Positions 22,389 through 34,340 are shown, counted from the first letter of the stretch. The stretch is 64,000 nt of DNA from Choristoneura fumiferana (GCF_025370935.1 NC_133494.1:6612496-6676495); one strand, 5' to 3'. Notes: a model not told the origin generated them from the letters alone. Program-made: numbers and translations.

Positions 22389-22420
<32 letters not shown>

Positions 22421-23025
22421 CATCCGTATGTCACAGGCATTTTACTCGAAAACTACAAGATGTATATCGATGTAATTTGGAGTACAGATGTCTTGTCAAA
22501 GCCGCTATTTAGTTTTGTAGTTAAATTACAAAAATAAATATTTATAGTTTGGGCACTCCATACACGTAACAGAAATTGAAAAAAAAATGTTTAACTCGCA
22601 TCAACGTGTGGCTCATAGTTCGACAGCTCTTTTGAAAAGATAGTAAGGTTTCTCAAAAACTTTTTTGATTAAGAGAAGTTTTCCGGAAATAATCGCTCCC
22701 AAAGTAGCAAAAATTGTGCCCCCCCCCCTATCTTGTAAACCGCTTGTCCAAAAAATATGAAAAGGTAACGCTTGATCAATACTTTCAACGAAAATTGGTT
22801 CCAACATGATCGGATTTTTGAGTTATTGCTGAAAAACTGCGCTTCTCAACAAAAGGACGTAAGGCCGTGAAGATACGTTCTTTTTCTGGTAATCAATTTT
22901 AAGACTGTAGTAAGTGCTTTAATTTGTGTTATAACGCACATAATTTTACTTGATTTTTTTCATAGTGGCTACGGAACCCTATCTTGGGCGTGTCCGACAT
23001 GCTCTTGGCCGGTTTTTTTATACTT
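22336..23025 (-). repeat. GGTTCCG dispersed repeat, minus orientation
   Basis: AGGGTTCCGGAGCCAAAATG, a (GTCT)n run at about 22388-22420, a run of nine C at about 22721, and the far end GGCTACGGAACCCTATCTTG with CTCTTGGCCGG. It ends about 220 bases before the 23249 exon, and a plus-oriented copy follows that exon. Confidence 0.75.
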
Positions 23026-23248
23026 GCATCGTTTACGGATACAAAGGTTTGGTTAAAAAGACAAAGCAATCAAATTTGACTTCAATATCCTAGCATTAAC
23101 GTTCAACAGACGTTATATGAAAAACCTTACTCGATATTGTGCGGCTTACCTACTTAAAAGAACGCCGAAGGGAAATCCCAAGTGACAATAAAATATTCCG
23201 TCACAAGTGCCTCCTTAGTATCAAACTAATCCTTCTTCTTTGTTTCAG

Positions 23249-23289
23249 GTGGCGCCGTAGGCAGCCAAGGCGTGTCAGTCTCCACTCAG
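23249..23289 (+). CDS. Gene 2, 41-base microexon
   Basis: A strong polypyrimidine tract and acceptor (CCTTCTTCTTTGTTTCAG) and the donor CAG|GTAAAC frame 41 bases. Taking GT to finish a codon begun upstream, the exon reads GAVGSQGVSVSTQ and ends in phase 0, which fits the phase-0 start at 43488; the alternative WRRRQPRRV frame would meet a stop in the next exon. The peptide is small, polar and likely flexible, typical of an optional microexon. It sits between inverted copies of the GGTTCCG repeat, but its own sequence is not part of them. A 20.2-kb intron follows. The true upstream exon is not identified. Confidence 0.55.
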
Positions 23290-23436
23290 GTAAACTAAAT
23301 ACAGTCGAATTCAACTATGTTATTTATAAAAATCTATACAAGGTGTAAATCAATGTCTATACTGAAAAGCAAAGACGCCTCAATTTTTTTTTTTGATTGT
23401 CATAGGTATGGAAATTTACTAGGAGTGAAATTAATA

Positions 23437-23883
23437 CAAAGTTTGATATACTTACTACCATCATGATTTTTTTCAAATTGTTCCTCCTACCGGTTTAGAT
23501 TTTAGAGAGGGGGGGGGGGCGCTCGATTTTAATGAAAATTTGCACTTTACAGTTGAATATTTCGCAAACAAAATTACTGAAACGAAAAGTCGCCTTACAA
23601 AACCCCTAATGGTTTTAAAATACCTATCTAACGATACTCCACACTATAGGGTTGGATGAGAAAAAAAAAACACCCCCACTTTACGTCTATGGGAGGTACC
23701 CTAAAAAAAACTTATTTTTTTTTCTACCATTTTGTCGGCATACTTTACATATATCCGTGCAAAATTACAGCTTTCTAGCATTGATAGTCCCTGAGCAAAG
23801 TCGCGGACGGACGGACAGACAGACAGACATGGCGAAACTATAAGGGTTCCGTTTTTGCCATTTTGGCTCCGGAACCCTAAAAA
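23437..23883 (+). repeat. GGTTCCG dispersed repeat, plus orientation, 5' truncated
   Basis: It begins at TTTGATATACTTACTACCAT, has a G-run at about 23508, then GTACCCTAAAAAAAAC and (GACA)n, and ends in GGCTCCGGAACCCTAAAAAA. It aligns with the second half of 3216-3911 and is inverted relative to 22336-23025. Confidence 0.75.
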
Positions 23884-24028
23884 ACTAAGCAAGTACTGGC
23901 TGTTTGAGTTTATCTAATTCACTCGAAGTAAATTAAAAACTTTTACTCACTTTACTCCCGCCTCGTAAGGCTATATTGACCTACTTTTAGAGCATGAGAT
24001 GTGAAATGGTGCTTTTTATGCGCTGAGT

Positions 24029-24507
24029 ACCGTACGCACCTCTCACATTGAATTATGTGACAGCTTTCAATGTTATAAAACATGCGTTTATTCATCATCA
24101 TCATCATTTGCACTATTGTATATTCAAAGACAATCGTATTTCATGAGTAAATTCCTAACGTGCATGCGAGGATTTGATTGTAGGATTGGATTGTCTTTTT
24201 TATTTTTCATCAGTTTAATGCCTTTATTTAAATCGATATAATAAGTATGTTAGTTAGGTTTATTTTTTATTTTGCTGAGTCTGTAGCTGTAGGTAGGTAT
24301 ATACTAATCGAATTTTCTTTTCTTTCAACTAAATAAATCCACACTGGCCCCGCGTGGGATACGGCCGAAGCCCTCTCATTGTGAGAGGAGGCCTGTGCAC
24401 CACTGCTGGGCATATAGGGGCCGGTCTGAAAATCAGCGCTGGGTGCATGCTGCCATTGTGTCCAGCATTCGCTGAGACTGGTCTCATTGCGGGAACGTAG
24501 CTGATTT
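24029..24507 (+). repeat. Tandem duplication, unit 1 (479 bp), with SINE tail
   Basis: The unit starts ACCGTACGCACCTCTCACAT and ends GGAACGTAGCTGATTT. Its second half is a SINE/RTE-type tail (CGTGGGATACGGCCGAAGCC, GAGGAGGCCTGTGCACC). Unit 2 follows directly with few differences. The open frames on the minus strand in each unit are shadows of this repeat. Confidence 0.85.
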
Positions 24508-24978
24508 ACCGTACGCACCTCTCACATTGAATTATGTGACAGCTTTCAATGTTATAAAACATGCGTTTATTCATCATCATCATCATTTGCACTATTGTAC
24601 AATCGTATTTCATGAGTAAATTCCTAACGTGCATGCGAGGATTTGATTGTAGGATTGGATTGTCTTTTTTATTTTTCATCAGTTTAATGCCTTTATTTAA
24701 ATCGATATAATAAGTATGTTAGTTAGGTTTATTTTTATTTTGCTGAGTCTGTAGCTGTAGGTAGGTATATACTTAATCGAATTTTCTTTTCTTTCAACTA
24801 AATAAATCCACACTGGCCCCGCGTGGGATACGGCCGAAGCCCTCTCATTGTGAGAGGAGGCCTGTGCACCACTGCTGGGCATATAGGGGCCGGTCTGAAA
24901 ATCAGCGCTGGGTGCATGCTGCCATTGTGTCCAGCATTCGCTGAGATTGGTCCCATTGCGGGAACGTAGCTGATTTAT
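24508..24978 (+). repeat. Tandem duplication, unit 2
   Basis: Nearly identical to unit 1, but lacking about ten bases (TATTCAAAGA) after GCACTATTGTA, and with a few substitutions near the end (GAGATTGGTCCC for GAGACTGGTCTC). High identity implies a recent duplication. Confidence 0.85.
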
Positions 24979-26246
24979 TTCCAATTTTCTAATCTTATAC
25001 TGAATTTGATATTTATCTATGTAATTATGTTGTGACAATAAATTTTTTTTTTATTTTTATAGATGTGTGTTGCATTATATTGTATTTTGATCCAATTTAT
25101 GATAAGTGTAAACAAAGACGCCATTTATCCGACCACAGACATTCAATGATGTGAAAACCTAGAACCTAATTAATCTGTTCAGTAAATCGATTCTTTTATT
25201 AATTGAATAGATCAAAGTATTTTTGGCTATTTTATTATTTACAATACTTGATTTCATTCCAAAGACTGTTTTTCAATTATAAAAGCAGTAACTATTTTTT
25301 AATTTTAAGAAAGTACCTAAATAAAACTCGCTTATTCATCCGCGCATTAATCGATTTTTAAAATGTCAATTTATCCACCATCTCTACGTTAGTCTATGCT
25401 ACTACAGATTATACAGATGTTTCAATCAAGAAATAACGTCAGATTTTGACGAAGATTATCAACTGAAAAATAAATATTAAAACAAGTGAATTTTGGTGAA
25501 AAAAGTGATTAGACATCTAGTTAAAAGACACGAATTATAGATAAATGTGTTATTGATTCGATTCAGTGGGTGTTTATACAAGAATTTTGATGAAATCGGT
25601 TTGTTTACACTTTTAATAAATTGGATAGGCATAACATAAAGACGGGGCATAGTAAAAAAAGTAAATTAAAAAGACACACATTTTCTTTCAAATTATCGAT
25701 TCTATTCTGCAGCGCCATGCCGCCAACGCCGTAATCAATGGATTACAAAATAAAATATTATGTAAGTTGGATGGTTGTATGATTTTTTTTTATTAAAAAC
25801 TTATTACTTACTATCAAAACATTGATTTAATTTGGAATGGATGTCGTTGTAAAAAAGAGCGGAGGATTATTGAAAATCTGCTCGAAACGAGGGCTTTGAG
25901 TGTCAGTTAAAATACGATCCTTTTTACGCGCCTGTTTCAACGATAAACTTGTACACTAACTTCAAATAATGAGTGACATAAAGTTAAAGTTATTTCTCTT
26001 TCATTTTATTATCAAATCAAACAATAAAAGATCAAGTTGTAAAGAACAAAGTGTCTAGATAATCGCATTGTATTTTACAATATTTATGTATGTGAGGGTT
26101 AAATCTTGCAACTTGAATTTCACCTGCTTCTAGTGATCGTATTAAATTGATTATTTGTTTTTAATGTTTGTATTTCGCACATAAACCTAAACCTTACCTA
26201 GTATTTTTTCGAACCTGTGTAATGTTGTCACTGCTTTTATACCGGG
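24979..26246. other. Unassigned AT-rich intronic stretch
   Basis: No ORF or splice-bounded frame and no strong repeat match within the window. Confidence 0.4.
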
Positions 26247-26849
26247 TGGGCCCTGTAACAGGAGCAAACAATTAAAGCACAGGTTCTGTTACTCAAATGG
26301 AACTAAGTACTTTAGTTCTGCAACTTTTAAAAATTAAATAATTTCATGATTATGATTATTCTTAACAAATTCAAATAAAAACAGGTGGTAGGACCTTGTG
26401 CAAGGTCCGCCCAGATTGCTACCACTATATTGCTCGCTAATCCTGCCGTGAAATAGCAGTGCTTGCACTGTTGTGTTTCGGCGTGGAGAGTAAGACAGCC
26501 GGTGAAATTACTGGCACTTGAGGTATCCCAAACGCATCTGCAATACCCCTGGTGTTGCAGATTTTTATGGGCGGTGGTGATCTCTTACGATCAGGAGACC
26601 CACTTGTTCGTTTGATATCCAGTCGAATAAAAAAAATGGTATTTTCAATGTACGCCATCCATAGCCTAAATGACATCGCCTGTCACGTAACAAAAGGACG
26701 GATTTCGCAAAACATTGCTTGTCCAATTAAACTTAAAACTATAATAAAAATCACAATACAAATTATTTTCAAAAGTTGTAGAACTAAATTGAGCTCAAGA
26801 TGAAGAGTGGAAACTGTGGTTTAAATTTTTTCTCCTGTTACAGGGCCCA
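26247..26849. mobile_element. Non-autonomous TIR transposon with a nested retroelement
   Basis: Termini TGGGCCCTGTAACAGGAG (26247) and CTCCTGTTACAGGGCCCA (ending 26849) are perfect inverted repeats over 18 bases, and pairing continues less well inward. The interior has no transposase. A retroelement tail (26383-26639) was inserted later. No target duplication is clear. Confidence 0.8.
26383..26639 (+). mobile_element. Retroelement 3' part nested in the TIR element
   Basis: GGTGGTAGGACCTTGTGCAA, CTAATCCTGCCGTGAA, TGTTGTGTTTCGGCGTGG, CACTTGAGGTATCCC and CCAGTCGAATAAAAAAAATG with a poly-A tail. Two further copies lie at 34095 and 36563. I know it as a frequent lepidopteran retroelement end. An internal segment is missing compared with 34095-34340. 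Confidence 0.65.
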
Positions 26850-27560
26850 CATTGTAAATAAATAAGTAATTTTCTTTCTTTCCTTCTTTCTAAATTCCGA
26901 ATAACTCAGAGGCGTGAGCCCGGGCTCATACCACGACACTGCTTTAGAGATCAAGGGTCAAATCGATCTGAACCGATGACTGATTGGTCATTATACGAGT
27001 AACTACGATTTTTTATTTAACACGCCTATATTAGCTTCACTTTTAACTCTTTATCTATGAATGTAACGGAAATCCGTCATTTTTATTTCTTATTGTTGTA
27101 TTGATACAAAACTTGGCAATTAGGTAGGTACGCATAGTTCTATGTGTAAAGCTGATTTGATGATGGAGTCGCAAGTTATACACTGGAACTCAAAGTAAGA
27201 ATGACGTAATCTAGCGATGTTTGGGATTGTTACAATGGTATTTGTGTATTTTGACCAAGGGTAATTTCCATGGTCCTATGATGGTACGATGATGTCTGCA
27301 ACACACGGAAGCAGCAGCAGCCGAGTCGCGTTACTCCTAAGGAGGACTACGGATTAGCCTGAAACATGTCAAGCTAAAATCAATTTAAGACGCGAGTTAT
27401 CCGGGACAATATCATTAAATATAAAGCGTGTTTTATATTTTAACTAAAATTATTTTTTTATTGAATTTAAAAATTACCGTTTGTTTTTCTTCCAAGAACA
27501 ATATGTGAGTAAACCTAGACATATTTAACCTGCGAAACTTCTCAATATTAATTATATTCC
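26850..27560. other. Unassigned stretch
   Basis: No coding signal. AAGGAGGACTACGGATTAGC at about 27339 recurs in diverged form at about 34556, hinting at one more dispersed repeat. Confidence 0.35.
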
Positions 27561-27564
27561 AATC

Positions 27565-27665
27565 CGCAATAGGCCCGGTTGGGAACAACCTACCGCTCAA
27601 TCTCTCTCATTCTAAAACGAGGCCTGTGTCCAGAGAGGAACGTGTATAAGCAAACGATGATATAA
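27565..27665 (+). mobile_element. Diverged SINE/RTE-type 3' tail
   Basis: CCGCAATAGGCCCGGTTGGG, TCTCTCATTCTAAAACGAGG and CCTGTGTCCAGAGAGGAACG, ending in a GATGATATAATA remnant. It is older than the other tails, judging by divergence. Confidence 0.55.
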
Positions 27666-28484
27666 TAATAAACAATGATCAATTTGTAAAGAAAAAATTC
27701 TTCGGATAGTCTTAGTGTAATGACATTTCATTTATCAATCATCTATCCAAATGAAAACATGTAACCGTACGCTCAAAATGTTCCTGTACAAATAGAAAGT
27801 CTCCCAAAATAACCTAGTGACATAAAAATGATAAGACTAGGAAATATTGTCTCAGAACATAAATGTCAATTTCGATGTGACAACATATTTTATACGGTTC
27901 TCCTGTCAGTACAATGAAACAACCCACAGGCTCCCGAAGGCTTGCGTAATAATAATATACCTCCTACTAAAGAAAAGGTACCAAAATAAGTATACCCGGG
28001 ATAACATTTGATATCTATTTAGAATTCCCGTCACGTAATGCAGCCTTTCTACCCAGAAAGACCTAAGTCCAACGCTTTTATAAGTAATACAGTCTTTGAT
28101 TTTGAACTCTCGTAAGAATGAGAGTTTAGTTTGCGAAGTTTTATACCTTTATTACACTCTGATGCATAAACCATTATTTCACTTCATTTCCGTTTACTGC
28201 AAGTTTTAAGTACCCTCGCTGTAACTGCCAACCTGCAGCGCAGTTTCAAAAATTAACTGCCAGTAAACGTTATTACATCGTGGGGGTAATAAATTTATGA
28301 GTTATGTATAAAGATAAAAAATAATGAGATCTTGCTATTACACAGTATGTTTACAGATATTATATATACAGATGCGAAGAAAATGTATGTAAATGTAAGG
28401 TGAATGTATACGGATTCAGATGTACTGAATAATCTTTTCCCATCGTATTTTCTCGGAAACGTTCGTATGTGTCGTGCTAAGGTT

Positions 28485-28640
28485 TGCTTTGCACCCGGTA
28501 CTGGATTTCCATACAAATACGGTACTGGAACCAGGAATTCGCGGTTCTCGCCTTACAAACTCAGTACTGGGAGCAAACCCCAGTCGTGCTACTTCAGTCA
28601 TCCTCAGTACCCATCAAGACAGCGTAGGGGAAGGTCACAT
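28485..28640. other. GC-rich segment of unknown nature
   Basis: Three frames on two strands are open across it, and GC is well above the flanks. CCGGTACTGGATTTCCATAC and ACGGTACTGGAACCAGGAAT look like an internal repeat (GGTACTGGA twice, CAGTACTGGG once more). No splice borders fit gene 2. Probably a diverged repeat. Confidence 0.35.
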
Positions 28641-28689
28641 TGACAAGGTTATTAATCAATATCAAGTTAACATCTTTATTCATTTTTTT

Positions 28690-29335
28690 AGGGTTCGGAG
28701 CCAAAATGGCAAAAACGGAACCCTTATAGTTTCGCCATGTCTGTATGTCTGTCTGTCTGTCCGTCTTCGGCTTTGCTCAGGGACTATCAATTCTAGAAAG
28801 CTGTAATTTTGCACGAATATATATATGTAAAAATGCCGACAAAATAGTACAATAAAAAAAATCCAAAAAACATTTTTTAGGGTACCTAAACAACCCATAG
28901 ACGTAGTCCCATAGACGTGAAGTGGGGGTGTTTTTTTTTGTCTCATCCAACCTAGAGTGTGGGATATCGTTGGATAGGTCTTTCAAAGCCATTAGGAGTT
29001 TGCTTAGACGATTTTTCGATTCAGTGATTTGTTTGCGAAATATTCAACTTTAAAGTGCAAATTTTCATTAAAATTGATGCCCCCCCCCTCTAAAATCTAA
29101 ACCGGTGGGTGGAAAAAATAAAAAAAATACAGGATGGTAGTATGTATAGCAAACTTACAAGGAAAACTATAACGGCTAAGTTTGCTTGAGAATTATTAGC
29201 AGTTTAAGAGTAAATAGCAGCCTAAGGTATAAAATATACCTAAACTTGGAAGATTCCGTATAAAATAAGAAAACCTTAGAAAAATATTACTTATTTTTTT
29301 CGTAATGGCTACGGAACCCTATTTAGGGCGTGTAG
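28690..29335 (-). repeat. GGTTCCG dispersed repeat, minus orientation
   Basis: AGGGTTCGGAGCCAAAATGG, a (GTCT)n run, and the far end GGCTACGGAACCCTATTTAG. A short internal duplication (ACCCATAGACG/CCCATAGACG) lies at about 28890-28918. It abuts the next repeat with no gap. Confidence 0.75.
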
Positions 29336-29342
29336 GGTGTGT

Positions 29343-30065
29343 TAGGTCTCATAAGTACCAAATCAGGATCTGATGATTGGATCCTAAGGAAATCGAGGGA
29401 ACTGTTCAAATTTTGTAGGGACACCTATAGTAATTTTGATATATTTAGTAGTATCTCGTGCATTTGCTCTTGAAAATCATCATTTAGTGTAGTAGAGCTG
29501 ATGATGAAGACCACATTTGACCACCGGAGCGACTACTCAAAAACAACTATGTACCTCTACAACGTGAAATGCAATAAAATTTGAATTTAATTGAATTGAA
29601 CAAGTACTTCATGGGTTGAATTTCAGTTACTTTAACAATGTTGCTAAGCAGTTAATGCTCATCGTAATGCATATGGTATGGTGAAATGGAACGGGAGATA
29701 AAGCACCAGGACTCCTCAATAATGAACTTCTCTGCATCGGAAAAAGCAATTTTACGTAAAAGGTGTCGAGCAGTTGACATTAAACTATTGTATCTTAGAT
29801 TTTTTAAGTACACTTAAAACCGTGAAAAAAAAATTTATAACAAAAAATTGAACTTACTACAAAAAACCATGAAAATATTTTTTTACCAGTCTGAAGTCGG
29901 TGCTTTAGCACGAGCCAGCAGGAGTGATTGAAGCCCAATGTTGGTGATGTAGACGACTATAGGTCCACTCCTGCTGGCTCGTGCTGAGGCACCGACTTCA
30001 GACTGTTAGAAAATTATTTTCGTGGTTTTTTGTAGTCTGTTCAATCTTTGGTAAAAAAAATTGTA
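29343..30065. repeat. Dispersed repeat B copies joined head to head (40-bp palindrome)
   Basis: GATTGGATCCTAAGGAAATC, ATGATTTTCAAGAGC-type words and AGATACAATAG-type words are shared with 32876-33575, in opposite orientation. At 29887-29926 and 29966-30005 the end CAGTCTGAAGTCGGTG...CAGCAGGAGTG occurs in both orientations with two mismatches, so a second partial copy is fused to the first. Confidence 0.7.
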
Positions 30066-32300
30066 GTTGTCTAATACAAAATGTGTGCCGTGTGTGTACC
30101 AAAGTATTCGTTTTATCTCATATTTGTAAAAACAACCCCGAACCAAAAACTTCCATGAAACCTTTCAAATAAAATAAACAATCCGACGCTGGGTGAGTGT
30201 AGTGGGCCTATAATTTAAATATTTTGTCCTGGTGGACTAAAACGACGAGAAATGTTTACCTTTATCAGTGAGCAGAAAAAAGGTAAACTTTGCTATGGAT
30301 TATCTCTAGAGTAAATCTATCTACTAGAGGCCAAAAAATAGCATACCAAAGCAACCAATTAATACACCAGTGTAGGTATACTACGATACTTTTTGTTTTT
30401 AGAGCTTTAGACGTAAATCATACAAAGGTTGCTCAACGAGTGACAATTTTATTTTATCTTTGACACAGCAAGGAAAAAGCTCAGCATAGTTTAGTTTTCG
30501 GTACAACAGCGACATTTTTATCGTAAAAATGAACATCAATACATTTTTCAGCAATACGTACCTAATAACGCGCATTACTAAATTATTCTAATCATATATC
30601 TATTGAAAGCGAAATGAACCTCTTATCCAACTGACAATGCTAAGTACTATCCAAAATGCTTGATGAGCCAGGCTAATTTACAACGCGATTTTCTTTTAAT
30701 GAAATTCCGTCTGCAACCTAAGTACCGAGGGAAGTGAAAACCCTTTGTTTCAAGTCTTCAGGTGTCTGCCCTTTATGCGTGGTGTAAAGGAAGAGCAGAA
30801 TAATTTTAAATTCATCAGTAATGTACATTCGTATATTTAAAAATAGTATTACTACGGCCAAAAGAAATGAAAAAGATAATTATCTTCTTTGTTTGAGTAT
30901 TTTTGCTGAACAGACTGCGTGGACGACCATGTTTTGGTGTTTAAACTAAACGTGCGTCAGAGCTGGCTATCTTGCACTTATGGTTGGGCAGTAACGTAAA
31001 CATCAGAGTGCGCGACAGTCTAAAGCCCAATAGACGACATTTTGCTGTCATCTTTATTGCTAATGACCTAAGATTAAAGATGCCAACTATTGGGACAGTG
31101 ACAAGCACTCGTACGTTTACCTTAACTAAATACCTAAAAAGTTTCAATTTATTGATTGCCCGTTTACTCCAGTGATTCAATTGTTTTAAATGAAAATGTT
31201 GTATACTAAAGGAGAGGCTAAGTAATTGTTATCCCTGATTTCTCCAACAAACTAGAAAGAGACTGCATGTTAGTTCCAATTCACTTCAACGACAGCGAAG
31301 CACTAAATTTACTCACCAACAGCCTGTCACTTGGGCCTCTGCTTATTCCTTCAAGTCGAGCTCAGTCAGGCGTGCATTCATTTTCTCTGAGAAATAATTA
31401 TTACCCTCCGTTATTTTAATTACTCCAGCGTTTTATTTAAATTAAAACCGTAGTTTATTATTAATGTTTATGCCTAATGGTGGGAATGAAGATTTGAGAT
31501 AAATTTTAATTGATAAATTATTAAGCGCTGTTGTTACCTTAATGGTTTCACAGGGTGTGAAGACAATAAAGACAAACAAATTGCAACATTTGTATAATTG
31601 AAGACTTTGCTTTTGTGCATATTTAATCATCAACCAAAACCTTAATTTACCTCGTAATTTACTTTAGATCACAGATTAAGTAATAGTACAAAAACTGATA
31701 TAATTCTAATCAATGGGAAAAATAAATGTGTAGGCATCGGAGTTTTTAAGAAGAAGAAGAAGAAGATGGAGTCGACATTAGCAATAAAATTAAACTCGTA
31801 TATTTTATCAAATTTAACATGTGATGAAAATGGTTTGTTAGCCACAGAGCTTTTATTTTATCGAGTTAGAGTATTTATTATGTAGTAATAATTACTAGTA
31901 AAAATTGAGATTGAGTATTTCGTGAACAACAATTCATTTGCCTCAGGTCTGTAAGCGATTTTATCATATTTGCTAACGCGCACTCAAGTTTTCATACATA
32001 AATTATGTGTAGTTTAAAGCATACCAAAATTTATGTTCTCATTGCAATTTTAATAGGTATTGCATGTGAGAAACGACTTCACTGAAAATTTTTAATCTTC
32101 TCATAAATTGCTAGCTAGAGAACGCTATTTCGCTGTGCATTTTTTTACACTCGTTGGCGCCTTTATATTGAAATATAATAAGCTCAGTTTTAACAAGATT
32201 TAATTACCAATTGTTTGAATAAAAATCAACATGATTAATAGTAAATAATTAATTGAAGTAAGACCACTTTAAATAGTTAAAGTGAGTATCATTTCGATAA
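30066..32300. other. Unassigned stretch with one open-frame patch
   Basis: At 30941-31180 both strands are open for 67-79 codons. The minus product (PIVGIFNLRSLAIKMTAKC inside) resembles peptides I have seen predicted from lepidopteran repeats, so I treat it as repeat-derived. (AAG)n at 31750-31766 is a microsatellite. Nothing else is supported. Confidence 0.35.
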
Positions 32301-32312
32301 CTAACGTACCCA

Positions 32313-32544
32313 GGCCAATCAACTTTTTTACCGACACTAATCTGTCCGCGAAATTTTTCAAACAATTGCAGATTTTTGTAAGTAAACATGTTTTTTCTGT
32401 AATTTAATAGATGGTGTACATGAATACATGCCATCCTACGTAAGTTCAACCGTGAAATATCTTGTTGGAAGTACGATTTTTTGGAAACGCCAGAAACAAT
32501 TTTCAGGAGACGCCCAAAGTGTCGGTAAAAAAGTTGATTGGCCC
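32313..32544. mobile_element. TIR MITE, GGCCAATCAACTTTTTTACC family
   Basis: GGCCAATCAACTTTTTTACC at the left is repeated inverted at the right (GGTAAAAAAGTTGATTGGCC). Pairing covers about 28 bases (through CGACAC). The minus-strand ORF spanning it is non-coding by composition. A second copy starts at 63927. Confidence 0.75.
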
Positions 32545-32734
32545 ACCCATTAATGAAACTCTGAGTAAATAAAAACACTAGTCATAATAATTAAGTGCAG
32601 CCAAAGACGTATAGAAAGGCAAATTAAATTCAAAGTTCTTTTCCCTTCCCTTTCTAATATTATTTGTAAGATTACTAAAGCAAAAGTTTTTTATTGGGTA
32701 GTTATTGAAAGTTTTTTGGGACTTGAACACTTAT

Positions 32735-32805
32735 CTCGTTTTTTGTACTGATTTGTGGTGTGCAATAAAGAATATTTGTAGTGTACTGTAGGTATTGTAT
32801 CTCAC
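32735..32805 (+). mobile_element. LINE 3' tail, second copy
   Basis: TTGTACTGATTTGTGGTGTG and CAATAAAGAATATTTGTAGT, then a short TTGTA-like tail. It is the partner of 22205-22285. Confidence 0.6.
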
Positions 32806-32875
32806 GGGTCATCGTTTCGAGTATATTTTCTAACTACTCTAAAAATTTTGGCTTCGTTGTGCAAACGTTGTGATA

Positions 32876-33575
32876 GTAAACATTTTATAACAAACAATTG
32901 AACCGACTACAGAAAACCATGAAAATATGTTTCTACCAGTCTGAAGTCGGTTGGTGCCTCAGCACGAGCCAGCAGGAGTGGACCTATAGTCATCTACCTA
33001 GACTATAGTCAATTTTTAGTTATACATTTTTTTTTCACGCTTTTTAGTGGAAATAATCTAAGATACAATAGTTTAATATCAACTGCTTGTCACCTTTTAC
33101 AAAAGATTGCTTTTTCCGATGCAGAGACGTTCATTATTGAGGAGTTCTGGTGCTTCAACACCCGTTTTACCATATGCATTACGAGGAGCATAAATTACTT
33201 AGCAACTATGTCATATTAATAAAATGTAACCTGTGAAATACTTGTTATTGAATAGTAACTCCGATGGTCAACTTTGGTCTTCATCATCAGTTCCACTTCA
33301 CCAAATGATGATTTTCAAGAGCAAGTGCACGAGTTACTACTAAATATATCCAATTTACTATAGGTGTTCCTACAACATTTGAAAAGTTCCCTCGATTTCA
33401 TTAAGATCCAATCATTTGATCCTGATTTGGTGTTTATGGGACCTAATTGAAGACATTCCTAGACGAACGCAATTTTTTTTTCAAATCGTTCCAATATAAA
33501 TGACGGAGTTCTGAGGTAGCAAACATAAAAAAACATACAACCGAATTGATAACCTCCTCCTTTTTTGAAGTCGGT
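32876..33575. repeat. Dispersed repeat B, near full length
   Basis: It starts ACATTTTATAACAAACAATT and CCGACTACAGAAAACC, passes through AGTCTGAAGTCGGTTGGTGC, TTTTCCGATGCAGAGACG and ATCCTGATTTGGTG, and ends in CAACCGAATTGATAACCTCC with GAAGTCGGTT. The ends (CCGACT...AGTCGG) are short inverted repeats. Inverted relative to 29343-29960; a fragment is at 49035-49197. Confidence 0.7.
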
Positions 33576-33714
33576 TAATAACAGAAAATTATGATAAAAT
33601 CGTATGATAATGATAAGCAGTGAGTACATTGTCATTATTTCGTACACTTTTTCAGTGCTGTTTAGACCGTAGAAGCTAGGACTATTACTAGACATGACAG
33701 ATGGTACAGTCAAG

Positions 33715-33841
33715 GGCAAAGATATCGACACGGCCAAAGTTGCAAAAATATTTATACACGGCCTTAATGTTAAGTGCATAAAGTCGTGTATACATTATTT
33801 TTGCAACTTTGGCCGTGTCGATATCTCTTCCCGTCACTGTA
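33715..33841. mobile_element. Palindromic MITE, Tc1/mariner-like
   Basis: TACAGTCAAGGGCAAAGATA...GGCCAAAGTTGC pairs with GCAACTTTGGCC...TCCCGTCACTGTA; arms of about 55-60 bases, loop about 14. TA on both sides of CAGT...ACTG fits a TA target duplication. No protein. Confidence 0.75.
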
Positions 33842-34094
33842 CCTAACGACGCTAAAGGTATTTGCAAGCAAACGATCGAATTATTCAAGGGTGGAGGGGC
33901 AAGGTTTGACCAAAAGCATTTAAGTTTATTCGATAAAATACCGCACAAAGTTGTATGCAAAATAAAATGGATCGTCAATATATTTTATAACTACCTATAA
34001 CTCCAGACTTATGATTTATGCCAAAGAGCGAATTGGTCAAATTGACTTGCAATTTTGTACACAAAAAGTTGAATTACAATGCAAGTTGATTTGT

Positions 34095-34340
34095 CGCTAA
34101 TCCCGCCGTGAAGCAGCAGTGCTTGCACTGTTGTGTTTCGGCGTGGAGAGTAAGACAGCCGGTGAAATTACTGGCACGTGAGGTATCCCATCTTAGACTT
34201 CTAGGTTGGCAACGCGTCTGCAATACCCCTGGTGTTGCAGATGTTTATGGGCGGTGGTGATCTCTTACCATCAGGAGATCCACTTGCTCGTTTGCCATCC
34301 AGTCGAATAAAAAAATAAATAAAAAAAAGTACAGTCAGCA
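34095..34340 (+). mobile_element. Retroelement 3' part with poly-A
   Basis: CGCTAATCCCGCCGTGAAGC, GGTATCCCATCTTAGACTTC, GTTTATGGGCGGTGGTGATC, CCATCAGGAGATCCAC and CCAGTCGAATAAAAAAATAA. Same family as 26383-26639, and it retains the segment missing there. Confidence 0.65.

Noticed and set aside
24697..25038. 113-codon minus-strand ORF, with a near-identical partner at 24267-24518
   Set aside because: Both frames are shadows of the duplicated SINE-tail segment and share its DNA-level duplication.
32249..32578. 109-codon minus ORF
   Set aside because: It spans the MITE with inverted ends at 32313-32544 and begins and ends outside it; composition is not protein-like.
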